From Chitinophaga pinensis (GTDB lineage Bacteria; Pseudomonadota; Gammaproteobacteria; Burkholderiales; Burkholderiaceae_C): a stretch of DNA of 34,793 nt. How positions within the stretch are numbered: position 1 is the first letter of the stretch; each line of letters opens with the position of its first letter. Location: NCBI GenBank assembly GCA_943326015.2, contig CALPRQ020000038.1:1-34793 (forward strand), in the 5' to 3' direction. Both the position numbers and the translations under genes were made by a program. Under the pieces are notes generated by a model. That model searched no databases, was not told the origin of the DNA, and was given only the letters and a program-made list of their open reading frames with translations. Of this stretch, positions 26,518 to 34,793 are shown in pieces.

Positions 26518-29500
26518 GTGACCCAGTACATCACCCCGATCGATGGCGGCGACGCCCTTGGCAACTTCCGCGCCCAGCAACTCCTGCCTCGTCTGCAAGC
26601 CGTCAGCGACAAGATCACCGGCATTTCGGCCCGTTTCGTGCATCTGGTCGACACGCTGGCACCGCTGTCTGCCGAGCAGCTCCAGCAATGGCAGGCGCTG
26701 CTGACCTATGGCGAGCCCTACGAGGGCGAGACCGCTGGCGCACTGGTCGTGGTGACGCCGCGCATCGGCACCGTCTCGCCCTGGGCGTCCAAGGCGACCG
26801 ACATCGCGCGCAACTGCGGCTTCGCGGTCAAGCGGGTCGAGCGCATCACCGAGTACCGGCTGACGCTCAAGTCGGGCCTGCTGTCCAAGGGCTCGCTGAA
26901 CGCCGAGCAACTCGGTCAGGTCGCCGCCCTGCTGCACGACCGCATGACCGAGAGCGCCGTCGCCAGCCGCGAGGAAGCCTTCTCGCTGTTCGGCGAGCTC
27001 GAACCGGCGCCGATGGAGCATGTCGACATCCTGGGTGGTGGTCGCACCGCCTTGGAGCAGGCCAACCGCAACTGGGGCCTGGCGCTGGCCGATGACGAGA
27101 TCGACTACCTGGTCAAGGCTTTCCATCAGCTGGGACGCAACCCGACCGACGTCGAGCTGATGATGTTCGCGCAGGCCAACAGCGAGCATTGCCGCCACAA
27201 GATCTTCAACGCCGAGTTCACCATCGACGGCGTGGCGCAGGACAAGAGCCTGTTCGCGATGATCCGCAACACGCACCAGCTGGCGCCGCAGCACACGGTG
27301 GTGGCGTATTCGGACAACGCTTCGGTGATGGAGGGCAACCGGATCGAGCGCTTCGTCGCCAGGGTCGACGGCAGCGCCAGCCCGGCCTACGGCAAGCAGG
27401 AGGCACTGCAACATGTGCTGATGAAGGTCGAGACGCACAACCACCCGACCGCGATTTCCCCCTTCCCGGGCGCCTCGACCGGTGCCGGCGGCGAGATCCG
27501 CGACGAGGGCGCGACCGGCCGTGGCTCCAAGCCCAAGGCCGGCATGACGGGCTTCACGGTCTCCAAGCTCTGGGGCGGCTGGTCCGACCAGGCCGACGGC
27601 AAGCCCGAGCATATCGCCAGCCCGCTGCAGATCATGACCGAAGGCCCGCTGGGCGGCGCCGCGTTCAACAACGAATTCGGCCGCCCGAACCTGGTCGGCT
27701 ATTTCCGCGAATACGAGCAGACCGTCGCGTCCGATGTCGATAGCATCGACCGCGGCTACCACAAGCCGATCATGATCGCAGGTGGCCTGGGCGGCATCGA
27801 CGCCGGCCAGACCCAGAAGGTCCTGTTTCCGGCCGGCACGCTGCTGATCCAGCTTGGCGGCCCCGGCATGCGCATCGGCATGGGTGGCGGCGCCGCCAGC
27901 TCGATGGCGACCGGCACCAATGCGGCCGAACTCGATTTCGACTCGGTCCAGCGCGGCAATCCTGAGATCGAGCGCCGCGCCCAGGAGGTGATCAACCACT
28001 GCTGGCAGCAAGGCGAGGCCAACCCGATCCTGGCCATCCACGACGTCGGCGCCGGCGGCATCTCGAACGCCTTCCCCGAGCTGACCAACGACGCCGGCCG
28101 CGGTGCGCGCTTCGATCTGCGCGCCGTGCCGCTGGAAGAGTCCGGCCTGGCGCCCAAGGAGATCTGGTCCAACGAGAGCCAGGAACGCTATGTGATGGCG
28201 ATCGCGCCCGAGTCGCTGGCGCAGTTCAAGGCCTTCTGCGAGCGCGAGCGCTGCCCGTTCGCTGTGATCGGCGTCGCCACCAAAGAGCGCCAGCTGGTGC
28301 TGGAAGACAAGGGCGCCGAGAGCCCGGTCGACATGCCGATGGATGTGCTGCTGGGCAAGCCGCCCAAGATGCAGCGTGACGTCAAGACCGTCAAGCGCGA
28401 ATTCAAGCCGATCGACCTCACCGGCATCGAGCTGAGAAAGGCCGTGATCGACGTGCTGAGCCACCCGACCGTGGCTTCCAAGCGCTTCCTGGTCACGATC
28501 GGCGATCGCGCCGTCGGGGGCATGAGCCACCGCGACCAGATGGTTGGCCCCTGGCAGGTGCCGGTGGCGGACTGCGCCGTGACGCTGGCCGACTACAAGG
28601 GCTTCGCCGGCGAGGCGATGGCCATGGGCGAACGCACCCCGCTGGCCGCGATCGACGCGCCGGCCTCGGGCCGCATGGCGGTGGCCGAAGCCATCACCAA
28701 CCTGCTGGCAGCACCGATCGATCTCTCGCGCGTCAAGCTGAGCGCCAACTGGATGGCTGCCTGCGGCGAGGCCGGCGAGGACGCCGCGCTCTACGAGACC
28801 GTCAAGACGGTGGGCATGGAGCTGTGCCCGGCGCTGGGCATCAGCATTCCGGTCGGCAAGGACAGCCTGTCGATGCGTACCCAGTGGCAGGTCGAAGTCG
28901 CTGCAGAGAAGCCGGACGAGATCAAGCTGGAAACCCGCAAGGTGACCTCGCCGGTCAGCCTGATCATCTCTGCCTTCGCCACGCTGTCTGACGTGCGCGG
29001 CACGCTGACACCGCAGCTCAACGCCGACGAGGACACCACGCTGGTGCTGATCGACCTCGGCAAGGGCCAGAACCGCATGGGAGGCTCGATCCTGGCCCAG
29101 TCCCTGGACCAGCCTGGCGGCGCGGTGCCCGACCTCGATGACCACTTCGCGCTGGCGCACCTGGTCAACGCCGTCAACGCCTTGCGCGCCGACGGCAAGA
29201 TCCTGGCCTACCACGATCGCAGCGACGGTGGCCTGCTGGCTGCAGCCGCCGAGATGGCCTTCGCCGGCCATGTGGGCGTGGCGCTCAACGTCGATCTGCT
29301 GGTCACCGAGGGCGACGGCATCAGCGACAGCCGCATGGACAGCGGCGACGCCAAGAACTGGGCCACCCAGGTGGCCGAGCGCCGCAACGAGCTCACGCTG
29401 AAAGCCCTGTTCAGCGAGGAACTCGGCGTGCTGCTGCAGGTTCGCACGGCCGAGCGTGACGCCGTGATGGCAGTGCTGCGCGCGCATGGCCTGTCCAAGC

Positions 29501-30558
29501 ACAGCCACTATGTCGGCAAGACCCGTCCGCTGTCGTCCGAGATCGATGCCGGCAAGCGTCAGCTGCAGGTCTGGCGTGATGCCAAGGCCATTTTCAGCGC
29601 CAGCCTGTCCGACCTGCACCAGGTCTGGGACAGCGTGAGCTGGAAGATCAACCAGCAGCGCGACAACCCGGCCTGCGCCGATTCCGAGCACGCCGCCGCT
29701 GGCGCAGCGAACGACCCGGGCCTGCATGTCGCGCTGACCTTCGATCCGTCGGAAAACCTCGCCGCACCGTTCCTGAACCTGAGTCGACCCAAAGTCGCCA
29801 TCCTGCGCGAGCAGGGTGTGAACTCGCATGTCGAGATGGCTTACGCCTTCACCGAAGCGGGCTTCGAGGCCTACGACGTGCACATGACCGATCTGCAGAC
29901 CGGTCGCGCCAAGCTGTCGGACTTCAAGGGCGTGGTCGCCTGTGGCGGCTTCAGCTACGGCGACACGTTGGGTGCCGGCATCGGTTGGGCGCGCTCGATC
30001 ACCTTCAACAAGGTGCTGTCCGAACAGTTCCAGGGCTTCTTCGGCCGCCAGGACACCTTCGGCCTGGGCGTGTGCAACGGCTGCCAGATGTTCGCCGAGC
30101 TGGCCGACATCATCCCGGGTGCCGAGGCCTGGCCGCGCTTCACGACCAACCAGAGCGAGCGTTTCGAGGCCCGCCTCTCGATGGTCGAAGTGCTCGATTC
30201 GCCCAGCCTGTTCCTGCAGGGCATGGCCGGCAGCCGGCTGCCGATCGCGGTCGCGCATGGCGAGGGTTACGCCAACTTCAAGCACCGCGGTAACCCATCG
30301 AAAGCCATCGCAGCGATGCGCTATGTCGACAACTTCGGCGCCGCCACCGAGCAGTACCCGTTCAACCCGAACGGCAGCGTTGGCGGCCTGACCAGCGTGA
30401 CCACAGCCGACGGCCGCTTCACCGCCATGATGCCGCACCCCGAGCGGGTGTTCCGCAACATCCAGATGAGCTGGACCGATTACGCCAGGAGCGGCGGCCA
30501 GGATGCCTTCAGCCCCTGGATGAAGATCTGGCGCAACGCGCGCAAATGGGTGGGCTGA
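26518..30558 (+). CDS. purL: Phosphoribosylformylglycinamidine synthase (FGAM synthase), large fused form
   Basis: A 1346-residue enzyme of purine biosynthesis that converts FGAR, ATP and glutamine to FGAM. The domains are an N-terminal PurS-like region, a linker, two AIRS-like synthetase halves and a C-terminal class I glutamine amidotransferase. Visible motifs include [55 protein letters not shown] and GVCNGCQMF with the glutaminase nucleophile Cys1186. The rest of that triad is His1307 and Glu1309 in PHPERVFR. The start is GTG at 26518. The single-chain form is normal for proteobacteria, and the length is close to the roughly 1295 residues of E. coli PurL. A terminator follows. Confidence 0.97.
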   Translation: MTQYITPIDGGDALGNFRAQQLLPRLQAVSDKITGISARFVHLVDTLAPLSAEQLQQWQALLTYGEPYEGETAGALVVVTPRIGTVSPWASKATDIARNCGFAVKRVERITEYRLTLKSGLLSKGSLNAEQLGQVAALLHDRMTESAVASREEAFSLFGELEPAPMEHVDILGGGRTALEQANRNWGLALADDEIDYLVKAFHQLGRNPTDVELMMFAQANSEHCRHKIFNAEFTIDGVAQDKSLFAMIRNTHQLAPQHTVVAYSDNASVMEGNRIERFVARVDGSASPAYGKQEALQHVLMKVETHNHPTAISPFPGASTGAGGEIRDEGATGRGSKPKAGMTGFTVSKLWGGWSDQADGKPEHIASPLQIMTEGPLGGAAFNNEFGRPNLVGYFREYEQTVASDVDSIDRGYHKPIMIAGGLGGIDAGQTQKVLFPAGTLLIQLGGPGMRIGMGGGAASSMATGTNAAELDFDSVQRGNPEIERRAQEVINHCWQQGEANPILAIHDVGAGGISNAFPELTNDAGRGARFDLRAVPLEESGLAPKEIWSNESQERYVMAIAPESLAQFKAFCERERCPFAVIGVATKERQLVLEDKGAESPVDMPMDVLLGKPPKMQRDVKTVKREFKPIDLTGIELRKAVIDVLSHPTVASKRFLVTIGDRAVGGMSHRDQMVGPWQVPVADCAVTLADYKGFAGEAMAMGERTPLAAIDAPASGRMAVAEAITNLLAAPIDLSRVKLSANWMAACGEAGEDAALYETVKTVGMELCPALGISIPVGKDSLSMRTQWQVEVAAEKPDEIKLETRKVTSPVSLIISAFATLSDVRGTLTPQLNADEDTTLVLIDLGKGQNRMGGSILAQSLDQPGGAVPDLDDHFALAHLVNAVNALRADGKILAYHDRSDGGLLAAAAEMAFAGHVGVALNVDLLVTEGDGISDSRMDSGDAKNWATQVAERRNELTLKALFSEELGVLLQVRTAERDAVMAVLRAHGLSKHSHYVGKTRPLSSEIDAGKRQLQVWRDAKAIFSASLSDLHQVWDSVSWKINQQRDNPACADSEHAAAGAANDPGLHVALTFDPSENLAAPFLNLSRPKVAILREQGVNSHVEMAYAFTEAGFEAYDVHMTDLQTGRAKLSDFKGVVACGGFSYGDTLGAGIGWARSITFNKVLSEQFQGFFGRQDTFGLGVCNGCQMFAELADIIPGAEAWPRFTTNQSERFEARLSMVEVLDSPSLFLQGMAGSRLPIAVAHGEGYANFKHRGNPSKAIAAMRYVDNFGAATEQYPFNPNGSVGGLTSVTTADGRFTAMMPHPERVFRNIQMSWTDYARSGGQDAFSPWMKIWRNARKWVG

Positions 30559-30580
30559 TCTGACCCTCCTGTGAAGTCCT

Positions 30581-30609
30581 GAAAAAACCGGCCAAGTGTC
30601 GGTTTTTTC
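30581..30609 (+). terminator. Rho-independent terminator of purL
   Basis: Stem GAAAAAACCG (30581-30590) pairs with CGGTTTTTTC (30600-30609) across a 9-base loop, ending in a run of six T. It begins 22 bp after the purL stop. Confidence 0.8.
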
Positions 30610-30611
30610 AT

Positions 30612-30658
30612 TCTGGCTTGATTTTGATCAAGCCAGACCTGGATTGCTTGCGTAGACT
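30612..30658 (+). promoter_or_regulatory. FNR/Anr-type box and -10 element of the hemerythrin gene
   Basis: TTGAT-TTTG-ATCAA at 30618-30631 is a perfect match to the FNR/Anr consensus TTGAT-N4-ATCAA. The symmetry extends to 11-bp perfect arms (30612-30622 and 30627-30637). TAGACT at 30653-30658 matches the -10 consensus at 4 of 6 positions and predicts a start near 30665. That places the box centre (30624.5) at about -41, the classical class II activator position. Oxygen-responsive activation of the downstream gene is a strong inference. Confidence 0.8.
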
Positions 30659-30689
30659 GGTCATCAGTACACACATTGAAGGAGGCGCC

Positions 30690-31220
30690 ATGAGCCAACA
30701 AGACCAACCGATTGCCGATTTCTCGCAATGCCACGCCGGCATCTTCAAGAAACTGGACCTGCTGGGCGAGCTGCCGGCGTTGCTCGAGCCCGCACAGCGG
30801 GCGCGCGAAGTGGCCGAGAAGTCGCTGGAGTTCTTCCGCGAAGCGATCTTCGAGCACCACCTCGACGAGGAGCGCGAGCTGTTCCCGGCCGTGATCGAGA
30901 GCGCGCAAGACGACGCGGAACGCGCCAAGGTCCAGGCCATGAACAAGCGGCTGACCGACGAGCACCGCGAGCTCGAAAGAATCTGGAAGGGACTGGAGTC
31001 CGGGCTCAAGAAGGTCGTCAAGGGCCAGTTCGACGAGGTCAACGTCGCCGACCTCGCGCGCCTGGTGAGCCAGTACCGGGCCCACGCCCAGTTCGAGGAG
31101 CAGGAATACCTGCCGCTGGCGCAGCAGATCCTGGCCCGCAACGGCAACCACATGGCCGCGCTGGGCATGTCGCTGCACATGCGCCACCAGAACCCGGCGG
31201 CGTTCCAGTTCTACGTCTGA
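30690..31220 (+). CDS. Hemerythrin-like (HHE) domain protein
   Basis: A 176-residue soluble four-helix protein with likely di-iron ligands: His15, His57 and Glu61 (EHHLDEERELFP), His92 (DEHRELERIW), His132 and Glu136 (HAQFEEQEYLPL). Hemerythrin-like proteins bind O2 or NO, or act in iron-sulfur repair and redox sensing. ATG at 30690 follows a strong GGAGG at 30681-30685; the frame is open from 30618, but that would begin inside the FNR-type box. It stands as a single gene after the purL terminator with its own FNR-type promoter, which suits a role at low oxygen or under nitrosative conditions. The exact ligand is not known. Confidence 0.9.
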   Translation: MSQQDQPIADFSQCHAGIFKKLDLLGELPALLEPAQRAREVAEKSLEFFREAIFEHHLDEERELFPAVIESAQDDAERAKVQAMNKRLTDEHRELERIWKGLESGLKKVVKGQFDEVNVADLARLVSQYRAHAQFEEQEYLPLAQQILARNGNHMAALGMSLHMRHQNPAAFQFYV

Positions 31221-31305
31221 ACGCGCTGACCAGGTAACGCTGAACATGAGGTCTGAGGCGCAGCGGAACAGAAAACCGGGTTAAGAGGCCACATAGCCAG
31301 GATTT

Positions 31306-31322
31306 TGTGCAATCATTGCACA
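31306..31322. repeat. 17-bp perfect palindrome in the spacer beside the IS3 remnant
   Basis: TGTGCAAT-C-ATTGCACA is a perfect inverted repeat around one base. It is followed directly by TGCAAT, which makes a second, overlapping imperfect dyad. The surrounding 136 bp (31221-31356) hold no gene that I can support. Confidence 0.6.
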
Positions 31323-31356
31323 TGCAATCCGAGCATGCCCACGTTGTACCGCCTGC

Positions 31357-31871
<515 letters not shown>

Positions 31872-31875
<4 letters not shown>

Positions 31876-32221
31876 CGCTTGAAGCTGCGGTCGAGCTCCG
31901 CCTGCGCGAAAACAAGCGACAGCGCAGTTTCATTAAAAACGCGCTGGCGAACTTGAGGATCTCGTTGGCTTTGCGCAGTTCCTTGACCTCGCGCTCAAGC
32001 GCCTTGATGCGCTGCTGCTCGGCACTGGTCGCACCCTCTCGCTGTCCGCTGTCGCGCTCATGCTCGCGCACCCAGCGCCGCAGGGTTTCTGCCGTACAGC
32101 CGATCTTGGCTGAAATCGAGCAGATCGCTGCCCACTGCGATTCATGCTCGCCTTGATGCTCCGACACCATGCGCACGGCGCGCTCGCGGACCTCGGGGGA
32201 AAAATTCGCTGACTTCTTCAG
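31872..32221 (-). pseudogene. IS3-family OrfA (helix-turn-helix protein), frameshifted
   Basis: The frame from about 32221 reads [42 protein letters not shown] and a leucine-zipper-like segment [24 protein letters not shown]. The expected start codon is CTG here. After ASAF, an extra 26-bp block at 31909-31934 breaks the frame. Beyond it, the family ending [12 protein letters not shown] and a TGA that overlaps the orfB GTG are still legible. The insertion explains why the open frame instead runs on to 31766 with unrelated residues. Confidence 0.8.
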
Positions 32222-32271
32222 GGCTCCATCTTCTCAAAGGTGGGAGCCTCTTCGAAACCCGGGGCGGTTCA

Positions 32272-32351
32272 GAATGGGTTGCACGGACTTTGCCGGCCGC
32301 CACAAAGGCTTTGACCACGGACAGCTTGCAATGTAGGGTCGGTTTCTCCAT
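32272..32351 (-). pseudogene. mqsR: 5' fragment of an MqsR-type toxin gene cut by the IS3 end
   Basis: ATG at 32351 opens MEKPTLHCKLSVVKAFVAAG, then KVRATHS, which closely resembles the N-terminus of E. coli MqsR (an mRNA interferase of a type II toxin-antitoxin system). After about 27 codons the sequence changes exactly at the IS terminal repeat (TGAACC from 32271). The remaining 70 or so toxin residues and the mqsA antitoxin gene are not found anywhere in the window. The spliced open frame continues into the IS for 42 further residues without meaning. It is non-functional. Confidence 0.75.
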
Positions 32352-32362
32352 TGGTAGATCTT

Positions 32363-32375
32363 GACCTAGTTGGTT
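32363..32375. promoter_or_regulatory. Possible relic of an MqsA-type operator
   Basis: Read on the minus strand, AACCAACTAGGTC lies 12 bp upstream of the mqsR fragment ATG. It matches the E. coli mqsRA operator pattern AACCT-N3-AGGTT at 8 of 10 arm positions. The pattern is from memory and short, so confidence is low. Confidence 0.35.
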
Positions 32376-32454
32376 AGTTGCGGGGTTTTCGGTAGTTCCG
32401 GCTTACGGAGTCGGAGCAAAATCAGTACCCTGAACCGCTCGAAGAACGCCCCTC

Positions 32455-32856
32455 TCAAGAGGAGGCGGCCGGCAGCTGCAACTCGACCCAGGGATGCGCA
32501 TGTTCCTCGTAGAGCACCGTCGAGGGCGGAATGAAGGAACGGTCAGCAAAGGCTCCGACCGGGATGCCAACGAAGTCTTCAAGTCCTTCCAATGTGTAGT
32601 GCAAGGTGGAGCCGCAGTGGGGACAGAACGTGAAGGTGATTCGGCGACCAGAGTCGCCGGTCCGAACGAACTCGGTGCCTTGACCTTGGATGTGGACACT
32701 CCCTCTTTCAAAGCGGGCCTGCACCCCGAACGCACTGCCCGTCCTGCGCTGGCAGGCGCGACAGTGGCAAACCGAAACCCGCACCGGCGTGTGAGTGACG
32801 GTGGCACGAAGTTGTCCGCAGCTGCAGGATGCAACCAGATGCGTCATGGTGGACAT
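32455..32856 (-). CDS. GFA-domain (CENP-V/GFA) zinc-binding protein
   Basis: A 133-residue protein of the GFA family, small beta-rich zinc proteins related to glutathione-dependent formaldehyde-activating enzyme. Zinc-ligand cysteines are visible: Cys11 and Cys13 (SCSCGQLR), Cys30, Cys32 and Cys35 (VCHCRACQRRTGSAFGVQ), and Cys78 and Cys81 (FCPHCGSTL). The ending PSTVLYEEHAHPWVELQ is also typical. ATG at 32856 or the in-frame ATG at 32847 could start it. Most GFA proteins outside the founding enzyme have no known substrate, and a role in formaldehyde metabolism should not be assumed. It is a single gene between the IS remnant and a transporter. Confidence 0.9.
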   Translation of the reverse strand: MSTMTHLVASCSCGQLRATVTHTPVRVSVCHCRACQRRTGSAFGVQARFERGSVHIQGQGTEFVRTGDSGRRITFTFCPHCGSTLHYTLEGLEDFVGIPVGAFADRSFIPPSTVLYEEHAHPWVELQLPAASS

Positions 32857-32972
32857 TCGCTCATAGAGGGCGCCTCAGAAAACGGAATTTAAAGTACGGA
32901 TCAGATTCTCGCGCCAGAGGCTTAACGTACTTTGCAATCAGTTTCCTGGAGAGACCCGTGAATCGACCGCGA

Positions 32973-33851
32973 TTAGCGGGACCGGGCGGTCGTCCACTGC
33001 ACCACCAGCACACTGGCCAGCACGATGACCAAGCCGCTCAGTGCCATTGCCGTCATGGACTGGGCGAGCACAACCCAGCCCAGCACCACTGCGGTGACGG
33101 GACTCAGCAGGCCGAGGGAAGCCACGGCCACGGGCGGCAAGCGCGCAATGCCGCGAAACCAGAGAACATAGGCTAGCAAGGCACCCGCGAGACACAGATA
33201 GGCATAGGCAGCCAGTTGCAGGAATCCGAGGGCGGGCAGCGGCGCATCAGCGAGACAGGCCAAGGGCAGCAGCATCAGGCCGCCGAGCAGCAACTGCCAG
33301 CCGGTGAGCCCCAGCACCGGCAGCGCCAGTTGCCAGCGGCGCGTCAGCCAGACGCCCGAGGCCATGCAGGCCGCGCCCAGCAGGGCAGCGGAGACGCCGA
33401 CTGGCTCGAAGACCGTGCGCGGCGACACCAGCAGCACGGCCATGCCGAGCACGCCCGCCATGGCGGCGAGCAGCGCGGTGCGCGCAGGCGATCTGCCGTC
33501 GACCCGCCAGGCCAAGGCCATGACCATCAGCGGCTGGATGGCGCCGAGCACGGCGGCCAGTCCGCCTGGTAGCCGGTAGGCGGCGACGAACAATAAGGCC
33601 TGAAAAGCGCCGATGTTCAGCGCGGCCAGGAGCGCCAGGCGCCTCCATTGCCCTCGTCCAGGCAGCTGACGCTGTGACAGAACCAGCAGCAGGCCGGCCG
33701 GAAACACGCGGATGAAGGCAGCGGTGAAGGGACGGTCTGGCGGCAGCAGCTCCGAAGTGACGATGTAGGTGGAACCCCAGATGACGGGAGCCGCCGCCGT
33801 GATCAGGTAATCGTGCCAGCGCGCGGGAGGTGGAGAGGCGATCATGTTCAT
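32973..33851 (-). CDS. EamA-family (DMT superfamily) transporter
   Basis: A 292-residue inner-membrane protein with about ten hydrophobic helices in two EamA repeats. The first repeat includes APVIWGSTYIVTSELLPPDRP and AALNIGAFQALLFVAAYRLPGGLAAVLGAIQPLM. The second includes WFRGIARLPPVAVASLGLLSPVTAVVLGWV. DMT proteins of this type are usually exporters of amino acids, metabolites or drugs; the substrate is unknown here. ATG is at 33851, with a second possible start at residue 3. It is divergent from a MarR regulator, with a palindromic site overlapping its start codon, so repression by that regulator is likely. Confidence 0.93.
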   Translation of the reverse strand: MNMIASPPPARWHDYLITAAAPVIWGSTYIVTSELLPPDRPFTAAFIRVFPAGLLLVLSQRQLPGRGQWRRLALLAALNIGAFQALLFVAAYRLPGGLAAVLGAIQPLMVMALAWRVDGRSPARTALLAAMAGVLGMAVLLVSPRTVFEPVGVSAALLGAACMASGVWLTRRWQLALPVLGLTGWQLLLGGLMLLPLACLADAPLPALGFLQLAAYAYLCLAGALLAYVLWFRGIARLPPVAVASLGLLSPVTAVVLGWVVLAQSMTAMALSGLVIVLASVLVVQWTTARSR

Positions 33852-33872
33852 TTATCTTTAAATCAAGATAAA
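33851..33872. promoter_or_regulatory. MarR-type operator, site 1
   Basis: TTTATCTT (33851-33858) and AAGATAAA (33865-33872) form a perfect 8-bp inverted repeat around 6 bases. Its 18-bp core TATCTTTAAATCAAGATA agrees at 15 of 18 positions with a second site 38 bp away. It overlaps the first base of the transporter start codon and lies immediately upstream of it. MarR proteins commonly bind such ATCTT-AAGAT dyads. Confidence 0.75.
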
Positions 33873-33890
33873 ATGATTGTTATCCCGATC

Positions 33891-33908
33891 TATCTTCAAG
33901 TCAAGACA
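33891..33908. promoter_or_regulatory. MarR-type operator, site 2
   Basis: TATCTT-CAAGTC-AAGACA is an imperfect copy of site 1 (15 of 18 matches, one arm mismatch). It ends 1 bp before the MarR ATG at 33910. The position suggests autorepression. Confidence 0.65.
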
Positions 33909-33909
33909 A

Positions 33910-34461
33910 ATGAAACCGAAAGCAGCTCCGCGTGCCGGTGACTCGGTCGATGCCATCCTGGTGCAATGGGCGCGCGAGCGGCCCGATCTGGATGTCAGCC
34001 CGATGGGTCCGATCGGGCGCCTCAAGCGCTGTGCCGCCTTGCTGGAGCAGCGGCTGGATGCCAACTTCGTGCGGTTCGGCCTGACTCTGTGGGAGTTCGA
34101 CATGCTCGCGACCCTGCGGCGCGCGGGCGCGCCTTACCGGCTGAGCCCGACGGCTCTCTTCTCGACCTTGATGGTAACGTCGGGAACCATGACCCACCGT
34201 CTGAAACGACTGGAAGCCAGTGGGCTGGTGATGCGTGTCCCCAACGAACAGGATGCGCGCAGCTTGCTGGTGGAGTTGAGCGCCAAGGGACTGGCGCTGA
34301 TCGATAGCGCCGTGGAGGTGCACGTCGAGAAAGAACGGGAACTGGTGAAGGCCTTGCCACCCGAGGCCCTGGCGGAACTCGATGCGCAGTTGTCGGCCCT
34401 GCTGCGGTCACTGGAGCCAGACATCGGGTCTCTTCAGGAAACTACAGGGACTTCCACGTAG
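33910..34461 (+). CDS. MarR-family transcriptional regulator
   Basis: A 183-residue MarR-family protein. Helical dimerisation segments flank a winged helix domain with VRFGLTLWEFDMLATLRRAG, SPTALFSTLMVTSGTMTHRLKRLEASGLVMR and the wing NEQDARSLLVELSAKGLALID. ATG at 33910 is preferred over TTG at 33877, which would run through an operator-like site. It is divergent from an EamA-type transporter, a common MarR-exporter pairing. Two matching dyads in the 58-bp intergenic gap suggest that it controls both genes. The ligand is unknown. Confidence 0.93.
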   Translation: MKPKAAPRAGDSVDAILVQWARERPDLDVSPMGPIGRLKRCAALLEQRLDANFVRFGLTLWEFDMLATLRRAGAPYRLSPTALFSTLMVTSGTMTHRLKRLEASGLVMRVPNEQDARSLLVELSAKGLALIDSAVEVHVEKERELVKALPPEALAELDAQLSALLRSLEPDIGSLQETTGTST

Positions 34462-34648
34462 TCAAGTGCGGTAGGCGTGGTTCTCCTTGAAGACGGTTTC
34501 CTGACGACTGATGCAAACCAAGCGGCTTGAACGAGGAACAGACTGCTCATCTACAGCCGGGCTTGTTGTACTTGAGGTGCGGCCCCAGATACGAACCGCT
34601 CAGCAGGGCTCCATTCAGTCGCCGTGATGTCTTATTGGACCCACGTTA
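34462..34648. other. Intergenic stretch with no recognised feature
   Basis: This holds 187 bp between the MarR gene and the IS5-type element. No supported coding sequence, RNA gene or clear hairpin terminator was found. GC content is lower than in the flanking genes. Confidence 0.6.
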
Positions 34649-34793
34649 GAGCGTGTTCAAAGTCTCCGCGCTGTGAGAAGCTCGGGGGGTGAGAAAAGGC
34701 TACCCAAGCGATATCAAGCGCGAGCAATTCGAGGTCATCAGGCCGTTGCTGGAGAGCGCGCGAAAGAAGACAGCTCCACGCAAAGTGGAGCTG
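34649..34793 (+). mobile_element. IS5-family insertion sequence, left end (runs off the window)
   Basis: The element probably begins at GAGCGTGTTCAAAG (34649), preceded by TTA, which fits the TNA target duplication used by several IS5-family subgroups. A transposase gene starts 40 bp inside it. The right end is beyond the window, so the boundary is inferred from one side only. Confidence 0.7.
34689..34793 (+). CDS. IS5-family transposase, N-terminal fragment (partial)
   Basis: Thirty-five codons from GTG 34689 reach the window end: VRKGYPSDIKREQFEVIRPL, then LESARKKTAPRKVEL. This is the characteristic N-terminal domain of IS5-family transposases (the region also known as DUF4096), which precedes the DDE catalytic domain. 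GGGGGG lies directly before the start and may serve as a ribosome binding site. The gene is truncated only by the window, and no lesion is visible in the part seen. Confidence 0.85.
   Translation, partial: MRKGYPSDIKREQFEVIRPLLESARKKTAPRKVEL

Noticed and set aside
32142-32351. A 69-residue protein from the mqsR start continuing through the IS end
   Set aside because: Only the first 27 codons are mqsR-like. The rest is out-of-frame IS sequence, so this is an accidental fusion.

Overview
The window is GC-rich chromosomal DNA, with mostly G/C third codon positions and tightly packed genes. Gene content points to a betaproteobacterium of the Burkholderiales: a paired cphA/cphA' cyanophycin locus with its associated ABC transporter and DUF1854 gene, a fused tadA next to an LD-carboxypeptidase gene, a ydbH-ynbE-ydbL operon, and pobA opposite an IclR regulator. 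The genus cannot be fixed from the sequence alone. No rRNA, tRNA or CRISPR array was seen.

Layout. 1-2007: the end of etfA and a DmdC-like acyl-CoA dehydrogenase. 2071-7658: a LysR regulator divergent from a molybdenum hydroxylase operon, with an iron-sulfur subunit, a Tat-exported molybdopterin subunit, XdhC, and a MocA-like cofactor nucleotidyltransferase. 7695-10503: the envelope operon ydbH-ynbE-ydbL. 10540-13002: a small unknown gene, tadA with a degenerate hydrolase domain fused to its C-terminus, and an LD-carboxypeptidase. 13098-21774: the cyanophycin region. cphA' and cphA run leftward; an exporter-type ABC protein with a zinc ribbon, a DUF1854 protein and an alpha/beta hydrolase run rightward. 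21855-24224: a YgiQ-type radical SAM protein. 24293-26475: pobA and a divergent IclR regulator. 26518-30558: purL. 30612-31220: a hemerythrin-like gene behind a perfect FNR-type box.

From 31221 to the right edge the region is accessory. A decayed IS3-family remnant has cut off an mqsR-type toxin gene after about 27 codons. Then come a GFA-domain protein, a DMT-family exporter divergent from a MarR regulator with two matching operator-like palindromes, and the left end of an IS5-family element that runs out of the window.

The most interesting system is the cyanophycin locus. Judged by motifs, the two synthetases have lost different active sites. CphA keeps the ATP-grasp domain and the Mur-ligase P-loop, but its N-terminal metallopeptidase-like site is degenerate. 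CphA' keeps the N-terminal site and ATP-grasp, but its Mur-ligase domain has no P-loop lysine and is cut short. This suggests an obligate division of labour between primer making and polymerisation. Other points of interest are the TadA-hydrolase fusion lacking a nucleophile elbow, and the FNR-type promoter of the hemerythrin gene.
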